From positions 9,810-73,809 of the forward strand of contig JAHDCV010000005.1 in the NCBI GenBank assembly GCA_020629695.1: 64,000 nucleotides of DNA. The letters run 5' to 3'. This document shows positions 33,756-42,948 of this stretch, piece after piece. The notes below the pieces were generated by a model. It was given only the letters and a program-made list of their open reading frames with translations. It searched no databases and had not been told where the DNA came from. How positions within the stretch are numbered: the first letter of the stretch is position 1; each line of letters starts with the position of its first letter. The DNA is from Acidimicrobiales bacterium (GTDB lineage: Bacteria; Actinomycetota; Acidimicrobiia; Acidimicrobiales; SZUA-35). Both the position numbers and the translations under genes were made by a program.

Positions 33756-35275
33756 CAGCTCACTCCCTCGGTGGACACGGCGCCGGCCATCGCGGCGCCG
33801 ATGGCGGTTCGGTCAGCATCGTCGGGGTCGAACGACGCGACGACGGCACCTCCGTGCATCACGAGCAGGCGGTCGGAAAGGGCGAGCAGCTCGTCGAGGT
33901 CCTCACTGATCAACAGCACCGCGACGCCGGCGGCGGACTGATCGAGCAGGATCTGCTGAATGGCGGCGACCCCCTGCACATCGAGGCCGCGAGTCGGCTG
34001 CGCCGCCACCACGACCGTCGGCTTCTCGTCGAGCTCTCGTCCGACCAGGAGGCGTTGGAGGTTCCCACCCGACAGACCTGCGAGCGGAGCGTCCATGCGG
34101 GCGACCTTGACTCGATAGCGATCGATCAGACCCTCGGTGTGGGCACGAGATGCCGCACGATCGACGATCCTGCGCCGAGCGAATCTCCGGTACGACCGCA
34201 TCACCGCGTTCTCGACGGCGTCGAGCCGCGGAGCGAGCCCGACCCCGAGGCGATCTTCGGGCACGTAGGAGAGTCCCGCTGCACTCCGGGCTGCAGGCGA
34301 CGCGGTGCTGAGGTCGGCATCCGCGACCACCACCTGACCGTGCTCGGCCGGACTCAGGCCGGCGATGGCATCGGCAAGGGGACGCTGACCGTTCCCGGCG
34401 ACGCCGGCGATGCCGACGATCTCTCCCGGCCGAACATCCAGCGAGACATCGTCGACGACCGCTCGACCGTGAACGTCGCGAACTCGCAGATCGCGGACCA
34501 CCAGCGCCGGGGACTGCTCGCCGTCGACCTGCGCCGCGCGTTGACGGCGTTGGGAGACCGCCGTGGCCTGACCGACCATCAACTCGGCCAGTCGGCTGGC
34601 GTCGAGCTCGCCGACCGGCAGCGACGCCGCGACGGTGGCGCCGCCTCGCATGACCGTGGCCTCGTCGCAGAACGCCGTCACCTCGTCGAGCTTGTGCGAG
34701 ATGAAGATCACGGACCGACCATCGTCGGCCATCGCTCGAGTCACCCGGCCGAGCTCGACGGCTTCACCGGGCGTCAACACAGCCGTCGGCTCGTCGAGAA
34801 TGAGGACGCTCGCGTCGCGCCAGAGGGCCTTCAGGATCTCGACCCGTTGGCGTTCTCCCATCGAGAGCTGCCAGACCGGACGTCCTGGATCCGTGAGGAG
34901 ACCGAACCGCTCGGCGAGCTCACCGACCTGTGCGCGCAGTGAACCTCGATCGAGGCGCGTCGGCGCAGCTCCGAGGACGACGTTCTCGGTCACTGTGAAC
35001 GTCGGGATGAGCCGGAACTCCTGATGGACCATCCCGACTCCACAGGCGATCGCGTCGGCAGGCGAGGCGAATCGCTGTGGCTCGCCGTTGAGCACGACGG
35101 ATCCCTCGTCGGGCTGGTAGACGCCAGCGAGGACGTTCATCAACGTCGACTTCCCGGCGCCGTTTTCGCCGAGCACGGCATGAACCGAGCCCGAACGAAC
35201 CCCGAGGGTCGCGCCAGCATTGGCGACGACCCCCGGGAAACGCTTCCAGATGTCGACGAGCTCGACGGCCAGCAT
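33755..35275 (-). CDS. ABC nucleoside transporter ATPase, two ABC domains (YufO-like)
   Basis: A 506-aa protein with tandem ATP-binding cassettes. The first (about 5-235) has canonical Walker A GENGAGKST, signature LSMGERQRVEI and Walker B LILDEPTA. The second (about 260-500) has a degenerate Walker A GVAGNGQRPLAD, signature LSGGNLQRLLV and VVVAAQPTRGLDV in place of a normal Walker B. One good and one weak site is usual for sugar/nucleoside ABC ATPases. It is 40 nt downstream of the binding-protein gene. Confidence 0.94.
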   Translation of the reverse strand: MLAVELVDIWKRFPGVVANAGATLGVRSGSVHAVLGENGAGKSTLMNVLAGVYQPDEGSVVLNGEPQRFASPADAIACGVGMVHQEFRLIPTFTVTENVVLGAAPTRLDRGSLRAQVGELAERFGLLTDPGRPVWQLSMGERQRVEILKALWRDASVLILDEPTAVLTPGEAVELGRVTRAMADDGRSVIFISHKLDEVTAFCDEATVMRGGATVAASLPVGELDASRLAELMVGQATAVSQRRQRAAQVDGEQSPALVVRDLRVRDVHGRAVVDDVSLDVRPGEIVGIAGVAGNGQRPLADAIAGLSPAEHGQVVVADADLSTASPAARSAAGLSYVPEDRLGVGLAPRLDAVENAVMRSYRRFARRRIVDRAASRAHTEGLIDRYRVKVARMDAPLAGLSGGNLQRLLVGRELDEKPTVVVAAQPTRGLDVQGVAAIQQILLDQSAAGVAVLLISEDLDELLALSDRLLVMHGGAVVASFDPDDADRTAIGAAMAGAVSTEGVS

Positions 35276-35315
35276 CAGTGCAGTCTCGTCTCGTCAGCCT
35301 TCGGTCGCCAGCGAC

Positions 35316-36494
35316 TCAGCCGCTGACCGAACCCTCGACGTTCGAGACGAAGAAGTTCATGTTGAGCAGAACACCGTCGTTGAGGCCGTCACCTTCGGCG
35401 GCGACGACCACCGAGTCGTCGAACGGATTCAGCAGCTCGGTCTGGATGACCCCGTCGGAGATGATCACATTCCCGTCCTGGTCGACGATCTCGCCACGAT
35501 CGAACACGTCGAACTCGCCGGCGATGATCTCGTCCTTGACCGCCTGCATCTCCGCGGCGACGGGCGAATCGGCGGGGATCGCGATGTCGACGACGCCGTC
35601 CGCCATTCCGCCCCACCAGGCTTCCGGCGTGAACGACCCGTCTGCAGCAGCTTGCATGATGTCGGCGTAACGGGCGCTCCAATCCCAGACCGGAGCGGTG
35701 AGGTACGACTCGACCTGCTCACTCATGTCGGAGTGGTACCCGATGAAGGTGCCACCGGCATCCGTGATGGCCTGTCCGGTCGCGGTCGAGTCCTGGTGCA
35801 TGGTCAGCACATCGGCGCCGGCATCGATCAGGGCCTGGGCGGCGTTGCCTTCGACACCCGGGTCGAACCAGGTCGAGGTCCAGGCGACCTCGACCACGGC
35901 GTCGGGGTTGGTCTCGGCGACACCGAGAGCGAAGGCGTTGATCCCGCGGATGACCTCCGGAATCGGGAAGGCGGCGACGTAGCCGATACGCCCCGACTCC
36001 GTCGCTGCTCCGGCGGCCATGCCGGCGATGTACCGGGGCTGGTACATGCGACCGAAGGAGTTCCCGAAGTTGGTGTCGTTCATCTTGAAACCCGAGACGT
36101 GCTCGAACACGACGTCGGGGTTCTCGGCGGCGAATTTCTCGGTCGCGTCCATGTAGCCGAACGACGTCGTGATGATGACGTTGAAGCCCTGGTCGATGAA
36201 GTTCTGCACGGCGTTGTCGAACTCCGCACCGCCTTCCGGGATCGAGTCCACGAATGCGGTCTCGATGCCCGTCGAGGCCTCCGCACCGAGGCGGCCTTCG
36301 TTGTGCATGAAGTTCCAGCCGGCATCGCCGATCGGCGCGACCATCACGAAGGCGGCCTTCGTATCCGAGGTCGCTGCGGACTCGCCCTCGGACCCGGCTG
36401 CAGCCGAGTCGTCATCGTCCGAGCCGCCGCACGCGGCAGCGAAGAGCAGGAACGGGAGCAGGAGCGCCAGCCAGTGGCGTCGCTTGGGGGTCAT
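35316..36494 (-). CDS. BMP-family (PnrA-like) substrate-binding lipoprotein
   Basis: A 392-aa lipoprotein with a signal ending LLFAAAC and a Gly/Ser/Asp linker, then a BMP/PnrA fold: KAAFVMVAPIGDAGWNFMHNEG, VIITTSFGYMDATEKFAAENPDVVFEHVSG and RYIAGMAAGAATESGRIGYVAAFP. The family binds purine nucleosides in several bacteria; the exact ligand here is inference. GGAGG sits 6 nt before the ATG at 36494. It is the first gene of a four-gene transporter operon. Two palindromes upstream (36596-36610 and 36624-36634) may be operators. Confidence 0.94.
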   Translation of the reverse strand: MTPKRRHWLALLLPFLLFAAACGGSDDDDSAAAGSEGESAATSDTKAAFVMVAPIGDAGWNFMHNEGRLGAEASTGIETAFVDSIPEGGAEFDNAVQNFIDQGFNVIITTSFGYMDATEKFAAENPDVVFEHVSGFKMNDTNFGNSFGRMYQPRYIAGMAAGAATESGRIGYVAAFPIPEVIRGINAFALGVAETNPDAVVEVAWTSTWFDPGVEGNAAQALIDAGADVLTMHQDSTATGQAITDAGGTFIGYHSDMSEQVESYLTAPVWDWSARYADIMQAAADGSFTPEAWWGGMADGVVDIAIPADSPVAAEMQAVKDEIIAGEFDVFDRGEIVDQDGNVIISDGVIQTELLNPFDDSVVVAAEGDGLNDGVLLNMNFFVSNVEGSVSG

Positions 36495-36595
36495 GGGTTT
36501 CCTCCGGGTCTCTCGCCGACGAACGTCCGGCGAACGACGAGGTACGGATCCGCCCTCGCCTCCGACCGGCAGGTTGCCAGGAAAATCGTCTCGGC

Positions 36596-36610
36596 GCGTT
36601 GCCAACGCGT
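36596..36610. promoter_or_regulatory. Palindrome CGCGTTG-C-CAACGCG, candidate operator
   Basis: Perfect 7-bp arms around one central base, about 100 bp upstream of the transporter operon start. The size and symmetry fit a dimeric regulator site or a short RNA hairpin in the leader. Confidence 0.45.
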
Positions 36611-36623
36611 GAAATCCCATCGC

Positions 36624-36634
36624 TGTGATTCACA
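36624..36634. promoter_or_regulatory. Palindrome TGTGATTCACA, candidate operator
   Basis: 5-bp arms around a single central base, 14 bp from the CGCGTTG palindrome. No matching regulator gene is adjacent. Confidence 0.35.
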
Positions 36635-36789
36635 TCTCCACGCACCGTGGTCGCGCACGCGCCGAGGGCGAACATCTCATGCGTTCACGGTGGTCCTGGG
36701 CCATCGGGATCAAACCTCGATCGAACCTTGATCGCCGACGGGGCGCACCGATGGAACGAGGTCGACATCGCCGAGCCACGGCGGAGTGG

Positions 36790-36795
36790 CTAGGT
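36790..36795 (+). promoter_or_regulatory. -10 hexamer TAGGTT of a candidate small RNA
   Basis: It predicts transcription from about 36802, with no usable start codon nearby but a strong terminator 75-110 nt downstream. Confidence 0.4.
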
Positions 36796-36801
36796 TCTTC
36801 A

Positions 36802-36915
36802 CCGGCAACGTCGCCGGTGTCGGTGTCGACACCAATGCATCCAGGTGGCGGGAATCAGTCCTCTGCTGGGGCAGAAGCGGCACGGCCTCCGACTCGCTCG
36901 GAGGTCGTGCCGCTT
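36802..36915 (+). ncRNA. Candidate structured small RNA ending in a terminator
   Basis: The 464-bp gap between the BMP operon and the rhomboid gene holds a promoter-like TAGGTT, then three small hairpins and a terminator. The hairpins are CCGGC/GCCGG at about 36801-36816, the 12-bp palindrome GGTGTCGACACC at 36821-36832, and TCTGC/GCAGA at about 36861-36874. No open reading frame with a good start fits. It ends 43 nt before the rhomboid start, which has its own leaderless promoter, so it looks like an independent transcript. A leader/attenuator for rhomboid is the alternative. I cannot match it to a named RNA family. Confidence 0.45.
36874..36915 (+). terminator. Strong intrinsic terminator
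   Basis: An 18-bp stem (36874-36891 with 36897-36914, one G-U pair) with a 5-nt loop CTCGC, followed by TTTT. It is the clearest intrinsic terminator in the window and would end transcription from the TAGGTT promoter before the rhomboid gene. Confidence 0.8.
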
Positions 36916-36946
36916 TTGCGTTCACGAACCGGCCCGGGGCCGGCAG

Positions 36947-36952
36947 TAACTT
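36947..36952 (+). promoter_or_regulatory. -10 hexamer TAACTT, leaderless
   Basis: It ends 6 nt before the ATG at 36959 of the rhomboid gene. Confidence 0.6.
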
Positions 36953-36958
36953 CGGACC

Positions 36959-37624
36959 ATGGCGTTCACCTCCCCGGTGCCCGACGACCTCGAGTCGCCG
37001 CTCGGTCCCGTTCGTCGACGCATCAGCCAGTTCGGCTGGATCGCCAGGGTCCTCGTCGGCGCCCTCGCGCTGATGTGGGCGATCGAGATCATCGACACCT
37101 TCGTGCTCGGCGATCGCCTCCAGGCCAATGGCATCCGGCCCCGTCGCGCCGATGGGCTCGACGGCATCCTCTGGGCCCCGTTCCTCCACGGCGGCTTCTT
37201 CCACCTGATCGGCAACAGCATTCCGTTCCTCATGCTCGGCGGCTTCGTCGGGCTCCGCGGCACCCGCTACTGGTCGACGATCGCCGTGCTCGGTGTGGTC
37301 GTGGGCGGCGGACTCACCTGGTTGTTCGCCGTCGGCGACGGCAACCACATCGGTGCGAGCGGTGTCGTGTACGCGTTCTTCGGTGCGATCCTGACCGCGG
37401 CCGTGGTCGAGCGCCGTCCCGGCCCCGCGGCCATCGCGATCGTCACGATCATCCTCTACTCGAGCTTCTTCGTCGGGCTGATCCCGCAGGGACGGATCTC
37501 GTGGGAGGGCCACCTGTTCGGAGCCATCGCCGGCGCGATCGGCGCCAAGTCGATGGCCGAACCCCGCCCACCGAAGCGGGTGCTCGACGAGCCGCCGCTC
37601 GACGATCCCTACTGGGAGGTCTGA
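36959..37624 (+). CDS. Rhomboid-family intramembrane serine protease
   Basis: A 221-aa, six-helix membrane protease. HLIGN at 82-86 (oxyanion region), catalytic S134 in GASG (132-135) and H185 in EGHLFGAIAG are all present, so the Ser-His dyad is intact. It would cleave membrane-anchored substrates. TAACTT lies 6 nt before the ATG. It is followed by the ppc gene, which has its own TAGCCT promoter 84 bp on. Confidence 0.92.
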   Translation: MAFTSPVPDDLESPLGPVRRRISQFGWIARVLVGALALMWAIEIIDTFVLGDRLQANGIRPRRADGLDGILWAPFLHGGFFHLIGNSIPFLMLGGFVGLRGTRYWSTIAVLGVVVGGGLTWLFAVGDGNHIGASGVVYAFFGAILTAAVVERRPGPAAIAIVTIILYSSFFVGLIPQGRISWEGHLFGAIAGAIGAKSMAEPRPPKRVLDEPPLDDPYWEV

Positions 37625-37641
37625 CGGGAAGGGCCGGCACC

Positions 37642-37647
37642 TAGCCT
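37642..37647 (+). promoter_or_regulatory. -10 hexamer TAGCCT of ppc
   Basis: Same hexamer as in front of 1990, but about 60 nt before the ppc start, giving a leader of roughly 54 nt. Confidence 0.45.
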
Positions 37648-37707
37648 GGGCGGGCGGATCAACGGCGATCCCTGCTCGGAGCCAGCGACCAGACGAGGCC
37701 GACCGCC

Positions 37708-40437
37708 ATGACCCCAGCCCAACTCGTTGCCGCCGACGAAGCACTGCGTTCCGACATCCGGCGCATCGGTGCCCAACTCGGCCAGTCGATCGTCCGACAG
37801 GAGGGCGGGGAGTTCCTCGAACTCGTCGAGCAGGTCCGGGTGCTCGCCCGGCGCCTCCGCAAGGAGGAATCCGATGCCGCCGGTGATCAGCTCGCCGATC
37901 TCCTCGACGGTGTCGACCTCGTCGACGCCGTGCGGCTGGTCCGCGCCTTCACGACCTACTTCCACCTGGCCAACGTCGCGGAGCAGGTCCATCGCATCGA
38001 CGACCTCAATGCGAGCAAGGAAGACCAGGGCCGGATCGCCGACACGATCGAACGGCTGCTCGGCGCGGGCTTCGACACGGCGACGATCGCCACGGCCCTC
38101 GACGCGTGCGAACTGCGTCCCGTGTTCACCGCCCATCCGACCGAGGCGTCCCGTCGCTCGATCCTCGACAAGCTGACCGAGATCTCCACGCTGCTCGAAG
38201 AACGGCTCTCGACACGCACGACCAACGCCGATCGCGTCCGCCTCGACCGCCGGATCGACGAGTTGATCGACGCCATGTGGCAGACCGACGAGATCCGCCG
38301 GGAGAAGCCCCTGGTCGTGGACGAGGCCCGCTCGGCGCTGTACTACCTGGAACTCATCGTGTCCGAAGCGCTGCCGGCCGTACTCGACGATGTCGCACTC
38401 GCCGCCGATCGACACAACATCGACGTGGCCGACGACACGAGCCCGATCCGGTTCGGCAACTGGGTCGGCGGCGATCGCGACGGCAACCCGTTCGTCCTGC
38501 CGTCCACGACCCGGGAGGTGCTCCAGCTCCAGCGCACTCGTGCACTGCGCCTGCTCCGTCGTGAACTCGTCGATCTCGCCGCCGAACTCTCACCGAGCGA
38601 CGTCATCCGCCCCGTGTCCGACGAACTCCGCGACGCGGTCGAAGCGGACCGCGCCATGTTCCCCCGGGTCTTCGACCGCGTCGGTCGGATCAACGACGGC
38701 GAGTGGTACCGCCTGAAGCTCGCCGTCATGGCCGAACGGCTGGAGCGCGCCGAGCACGAGGTCGCCCGCGACGGGGCCTACTCCCGACCGCAGCAGCTGG
38801 CCGATGACCTGGCGGTGCTGAGCCGCTCACTGTGCGCGAACAACGGCCGGCTCCTGGCCGAAGGCCGCCTCGCCCGGGTGCGCCGCCTCGTCGCCACCAT
38901 CGGCTTCCACCTGGCCGTGCTGGACATCCGTCAACACGCGGACAAGATGCACGCGTCACTCGGTGGCCTCTTCGCCGCTTCGGGCACCGCCTACCCGGAG
39001 GACGAGGCGGGACGCACGGCGTTGCTGGTCGCCGAGCTCGGCAGCAGGCGGCCGCTCGCCCCCGCAGGGACGCCGGTCGACGAGGGCGACGCCCTGGCCG
39101 TGTTCCGTGTGCTGCGCGAGACCATGGACCTCTGGGGCGACGACATCGTCGAGTCCTGGATCGTTTCGATGACCCGAGGCGTACACGACATCCTCGCGCC
39201 GGCGCTGCTCGCCCGGGAGGTCGGATTGATCGACCTCTCGAGCGGCGTCGCCCGACTCGGCTTCGTGCCGTTGTTCGAGACCATCGAAGATCTCCGCAAC
39301 GTCGGGCCGGTGCTCGACAAGCTCCTCACCATCCCGACCTATCGCCGCATCGTCGAACTCCGTGGCGGTGTCCAGGAGGTCATGGTCGGCTACTCCGACT
39401 CGAACAAGGACGGCGGCATCGCCACCTCCCAGTGGGAGATCCACAAGGCGCTCCGCACGATCGCGGAGGTCTCGCGACGCCACGGTGTGCACATCCGTGT
39501 GTTCCACGGTCGAGGCGGCACCGTCGGGCGGGGCGGCGGCCCGACCAACGAATCGATCCTGGCCCAGCCGCCCGGCGCGATCGCCGGCGACATCAAGATC
39601 ACCGAACAGGGTGAGGTGATCTCGGACAAGTACGGCCAACCCGAGATCGCCCACCGCAACCTCGATCTGGCGCTGTCGGCGGTGCTCGAGGCGACCGTGG
39701 CCCGAACCAAGCCGGCCAACGATCCGGCCCGGCTCCAACGTTGGTCCGAGGTCATGGAGCTCGTCTCCGGTTCGGCGTTCTCGGCCTACCGGGGCTTCGT
39801 CGAGCATCCGGACCTGCCGGCCTACTTCAAGGCGTCGACCCCGGTCGAGGAGCTCGGCCAGCTCAACATCGGCTCCCGGCCGGCGCGCCGATCCGGCGGC
39901 GGTCAGTCGATCGACGACCTCCGGGCCATCCCGTGGGTCTTCGGGTGGACCCAGTCGCGCCAGATCATCCCCGGCTGGTTCGGTGTCGGCTCCGGCCTCG
40001 GCGCCGCGATCGACTCGGGCCACGGCGAGACGCTCGCCGAGATGCTGGAGCACTGGACCTTCTTCCAGACGTTCCTCGGCAACGTCGAGATGACGCTCGC
40101 GAAGACCGACCTCAGGATCGCCGAGCGCTACGTGCACGCATTGGTCGACGAGTCGTTGCGCGGCCCGTTCGAGATGGTGATCGCCGAACACGAACGCACG
40201 CTCGCCCACGTGACCGCGCTCACGGGCGGAGCGCCGCTCGACTCGCTGCCGATCCTCCAGCGCACGCTTCGGGTGCGTGACACGTATCTCGACCCCTTGC
40301 ACACCCTGCAGATCGCGTTGTTGCGCCGATCTCGGCAGCTCGACGACGGCGCCGACGACGACACCGCTCGTCGGGTCCGACGAACCCTGCTCCTCACGGT
40401 GAACGGCGTCGCGGCCGGAATGCGGAACACCGGTTGA
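37708..40437 (+). CDS. ppc: Phosphoenolpyruvate carboxylase
   Basis: A 909-aa anaplerotic enzyme turning PEP and bicarbonate into oxaloacetate. The catalytic His is in VFTAHPTEASRRS, NWVGGDRDGNPFV is the PEP-site loop, and VGYSDSNKDGG and FHGRGGTVGRGGGPTNE are the two other signatures. The C-terminus MRNTG is the conserved end of the family. The length is normal. Its TGA overlaps the TTG start of the MFS gene. An allosteric-site pattern was not examined. Confidence 0.97.
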   Translation: MTPAQLVAADEALRSDIRRIGAQLGQSIVRQEGGEFLELVEQVRVLARRLRKEESDAAGDQLADLLDGVDLVDAVRLVRAFTTYFHLANVAEQVHRIDDLNASKEDQGRIADTIERLLGAGFDTATIATALDACELRPVFTAHPTEASRRSILDKLTEISTLLEERLSTRTTNADRVRLDRRIDELIDAMWQTDEIRREKPLVVDEARSALYYLELIVSEALPAVLDDVALAADRHNIDVADDTSPIRFGNWVGGDRDGNPFVLPSTTREVLQLQRTRALRLLRRELVDLAAELSPSDVIRPVSDELRDAVEADRAMFPRVFDRVGRINDGEWYRLKLAVMAERLERAEHEVARDGAYSRPQQLADDLAVLSRSLCANNGRLLAEGRLARVRRLVATIGFHLAVLDIRQHADKMHASLGGLFAASGTAYPEDEAGRTALLVAELGSRRPLAPAGTPVDEGDALAVFRVLRETMDLWGDDIVESWIVSMTRGVHDILAPALLAREVGLIDLSSGVARLGFVPLFETIEDLRNVGPVLDKLLTIPTYRRIVELRGGVQEVMVGYSDSNKDGGIATSQWEIHKALRTIAEVSRRHGVHIRVFHGRGGTVGRGGGPTNESILAQPPGAIAGDIKITEQGEVISDKYGQPEIAHRNLDLALSAVLEATVARTKPANDPARLQRWSEVMELVSGSAFSAYRGFVEHPDLPAYFKASTPVEELGQLNIGSRPARRSGGGQSIDDLRAIPWVFGWTQSRQIIPGWFGVGSGLGAAIDSGHGETLAEMLEHWTFFQTFLGNVEMTLAKTDLRIAERYVHALVDESLRGPFEMVIAEHERTLAHVTALTGGAPLDSLPILQRTLRVRDTYLDPLHTLQIALLRRSRQLDDGADDDTARRVRRTLLLTVNGVAAGMRNTG

Positions 40438-41690
40438 CCACGGGCGCGGCGGCCGGGACGCTCCCCGTCTGGGCCCCGCTGCGGCGACCGACGATCCGAC
40501 GGCTGGTCGGTGGCCAGTTCCTCGCCGAACTCGGTGACGGCATCGTGCTCGTCGCGCTGCCGTTGTTCGTGTTCGCCGAGACCCGCTCCGAGCTCGCGAC
40601 CTCGCTCGCGTTCGCCGCCGAGATGGGGCTCGGGATCGTGCTCGCGGTCCTGGGTGGCGTCGCCGCCGACCGGTTCGACCGCCGACGGAATCTCCTGATC
40701 AGCTATGCGGTGCGCGCCGCCCTGCTCCTGGCGACGCTGATCGCGTTCCCGGTCGCGGTCATCGCCGCGATGGCCATCGCCGCCCGGGCGCTCGGCCAGG
40801 GTGACAATCCGTCGTTCGACGCGCTGCTGCCCGACCACGCCGATGGCGATCTCCAGCAGATCCTCGCCCTCCGCCGCTCGGTGCAGGCGGCATCGTTCCT
40901 GGTCGGGCCGGCGATCGGGGCGCTGCTGGTCAGTGTCATCGGTGCCGCCACGACCCTCGCGCTGCCCGCTGTCGGATTCATCCTGTCGGGATGTGCGATC
41001 GCGACGCTGCACGGCATCGATCACACACTGCCGGAACGTCGCGATCGGCAGGGCGAGAGCCGGGGCCGGGAACAGTTCGTCGAGCTCACCCGGGGCATGA
41101 GCATCATCGTGACCACCCCGATCGTGCGCCGCCTCGTCGGCTACCAGATGCTCGTGTTCGCCTCGGTCGGCATCGCGATGGCATCCGCCGTCGTCTGGTA
41201 CGAGGTCACGCTCGAGGCCCCCGAGTGGTGGTTCGGCCTGGCCATCGCCGGGTACGGCATCGGCGCCACCGTCGGGATCGGCTGGGCGGGCAGCCGAACC
41301 TGGTCGATGTCGCTCCCGAACGTGATGCTCACCCTCGCCCCGATCTACGCCGCGTGCTGTGTGCTCGGTGTGATCGCCGAGCTTCCCTGGTTGATGCCGC
41401 TCAGTTGGTTCCTCTGGGGCATCGCCACCGGACCCGACCAGGTGCTCGGCGAACTCACCTTCGTGAATCGGATTCCCGAGGCATCGAGAGGGCGGGCGTT
41501 CGCCGGGTTCAACGTCGTCGTCTCCGCCGGCCAGTTCCTCGGCTTCCTGGTCGCCGGGCCCGCACTCGAACTCATCGGTGCCCGGCCCACGTTCTTCGGG
41601 ACCGCCGTGCTGATCGTGCTCACGGGCCTCATCTGGCTGGGCCCCGCCCGTCGGGGTGAACGACCGGCGCTGTCTCCGGCACTCAGCTGA
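40434..41690 (+). CDS. MFS transporter
   Basis: A 418-aa protein with about twelve membrane helices. It has the MFS loop GGVAADRFDRRRNLL after helix 2 and a long central loop (about 198-215). It looks like the drug/small-molecule exporter type (MFS_3-like); the substrate is unknown. The TTG at 40434 overlaps the ppc stop by 4 nt, so it is coupled to ppc. Its 3' end overlaps the convergent hipA gene by 8 nt. Confidence 0.9.
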   Translation: MTTGAAAGTLPVWAPLRRPTIRRLVGGQFLAELGDGIVLVALPLFVFAETRSELATSLAFAAEMGLGIVLAVLGGVAADRFDRRRNLLISYAVRAALLLATLIAFPVAVIAAMAIAARALGQGDNPSFDALLPDHADGDLQQILALRRSVQAASFLVGPAIGALLVSVIGAATTLALPAVGFILSGCAIATLHGIDHTLPERRDRQGESRGREQFVELTRGMSIIVTTPIVRRLVGYQMLVFASVGIAMASAVVWYEVTLEAPEWWFGLAIAGYGIGATVGIGWAGSRTWSMSLPNVMLTLAPIYAACCVLGVIAELPWLMPLSWFLWGIATGPDQVLGELTFVNRIPEASRGRAFAGFNVVVSAGQFLGFLVAGPALELIGARPTFFGTAVLIVLTGLIWLGPARRGERPALSPALS

Positions 41691-42948
41691 GGCCGGCCAC
41701 CCGCTGGCCGACCTCGTCGACCAACTGCTCGGAGACGCCCGGCACACGACGGGCGGCGCGCTCGACCACCTCACCCAGCCGGACGATCGCCTCGTCGACC
41801 ACGTCGGCCGCGGCATCGGCGCGCAGGCCCGGCCAGCTCGCGGCCTCGGCGACCAGGTCGTTCACCGTGACGTCGTCGATCGTCGTGGCCGCGCCGATGG
41901 GCATCGCCAACTGGCGGCTGATCGGCACGTCGCCGTCGGCGGTCAGCATCGTCCGCCAGTGTCCCGTCGGGACGAGGTCGTAGAGCGGAGCGAGCCGGAA
42001 CGACGGCAACAACAGGGCGTAGTTCTTCCCGTGGGCGTCGGCGTTGCCGAGCGCCACCTGGACCACCATGGCGGCCGCGAGTGCTCGGAGGTCGGCCCGT
42101 GCGTCGCTCGAGACCCGGTCCAGGAGGGCCGCGACGTCGGTGAAGCGGGGCCCGCCGGCCACGGCGTACTTGGCGTCGGGCACCCGGGTCGTGTCGATGC
42201 CGAGTGCCTGGCAGAGGTCTTCCTGGTGCAACCGTTCGATCGTGCCGTCGAGATGACGCACCCGATCGAATCGCTCCACCGACAACACCGGCCGGCCGGC
42301 GAGCTCGAGGACCGCGGCGTCGATCATCGACAGCCCGAGCAGCGAAGCGATCGCGAGGCCGAACGCCTCGGCCCGGGCCGACCCCGGCAGGCGGGCGTCC
42401 TCCGGTTTGAAGATGTGGGTCGACGGTGTGCCGTCGACCGGTCGACCCCAGCCGTCCTCCAGCCGGGTCACGAGCAGCTTCGACTGCTGCCCGGCCAGCG
42501 ACACCCGAACGTCGGTCGCCGCGCCGAGCGGCCGATCGGGCAACGCCGACAGCAGTCGACCGATGGTGGCCTCATCGAGTGGATCACCGGCGGGAACGAC
42601 CCGATGGGCGGGTGGATCCCGATCGGCGTCGGTGAAGGTGACCGCTCCGGCGCAGTCGCGGCCAGCTGCCGCGAGCAGATCGAAGGTGAACCCCCGGCGG
42701 ATCCCGAGTGTGTCCTCCATCCGATCCCGCGCCGCACCTTCGGGCAGCAGACCCTCGAGGAACGGGCTGATCTCGGCGTGGGTGTACGGGCGGGCACGCA
42801 ACGGCAGGCGCGCCGAAAGCAGGGGCACACCCAGCGGGCCGGCGGCGACCACGTCGTCGGCGTAGGCGAATCGGAGCTTGTTCGTGCGCGCCTCGGACAA
42901 CGTGCCGACCCGACGGCCGCCGAGATGAACGGCGAGGTCCCGGCTCAC
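41683..42948 (-). CDS. hipA: HipA-like serine/threonine kinase toxin
   Basis: A 421-aa HipA-family kinase. It has the N-terminal HipA_N module (1-105, VHLGGRRVGTL and EISPFLEGLLPEGAARDRM), a glycine-containing loop RVSLAGQQSKLLV, THIFKPED, catalytic GNADAHGKN and the metal-binding LAPLYDLVPT. The family phosphorylates an aminoacyl-tRNA synthetase to cause growth arrest; whether this copy does so is not known. It overlaps hipB by 4 nt and the end of the MFS gene by 8 nt. Confidence 0.92.
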   Translation of the reverse strand: MSRDLAVHLGGRRVGTLSEARTNKLRFAYADDVVAAGPLGVPLLSARLPLRARPYTHAEISPFLEGLLPEGAARDRMEDTLGIRRGFTFDLLAAAGRDCAGAVTFTDADRDPPAHRVVPAGDPLDEATIGRLLSALPDRPLGAATDVRVSLAGQQSKLLVTRLEDGWGRPVDGTPSTHIFKPEDARLPGSARAEAFGLAIASLLGLSMIDAAVLELAGRPVLSVERFDRVRHLDGTIERLHQEDLCQALGIDTTRVPDAKYAVAGGPRFTDVAALLDRVSSDARADLRALAAAMVVQVALGNADAHGKNYALLLPSFRLAPLYDLVPTGHWRTMLTADGDVPISRQLAMPIGAATTIDDVTVNDLVAEAASWPGLRADAAADVVDEAIVRLGEVVERAARRVPGVSEQLVDEVGQRVAGLS

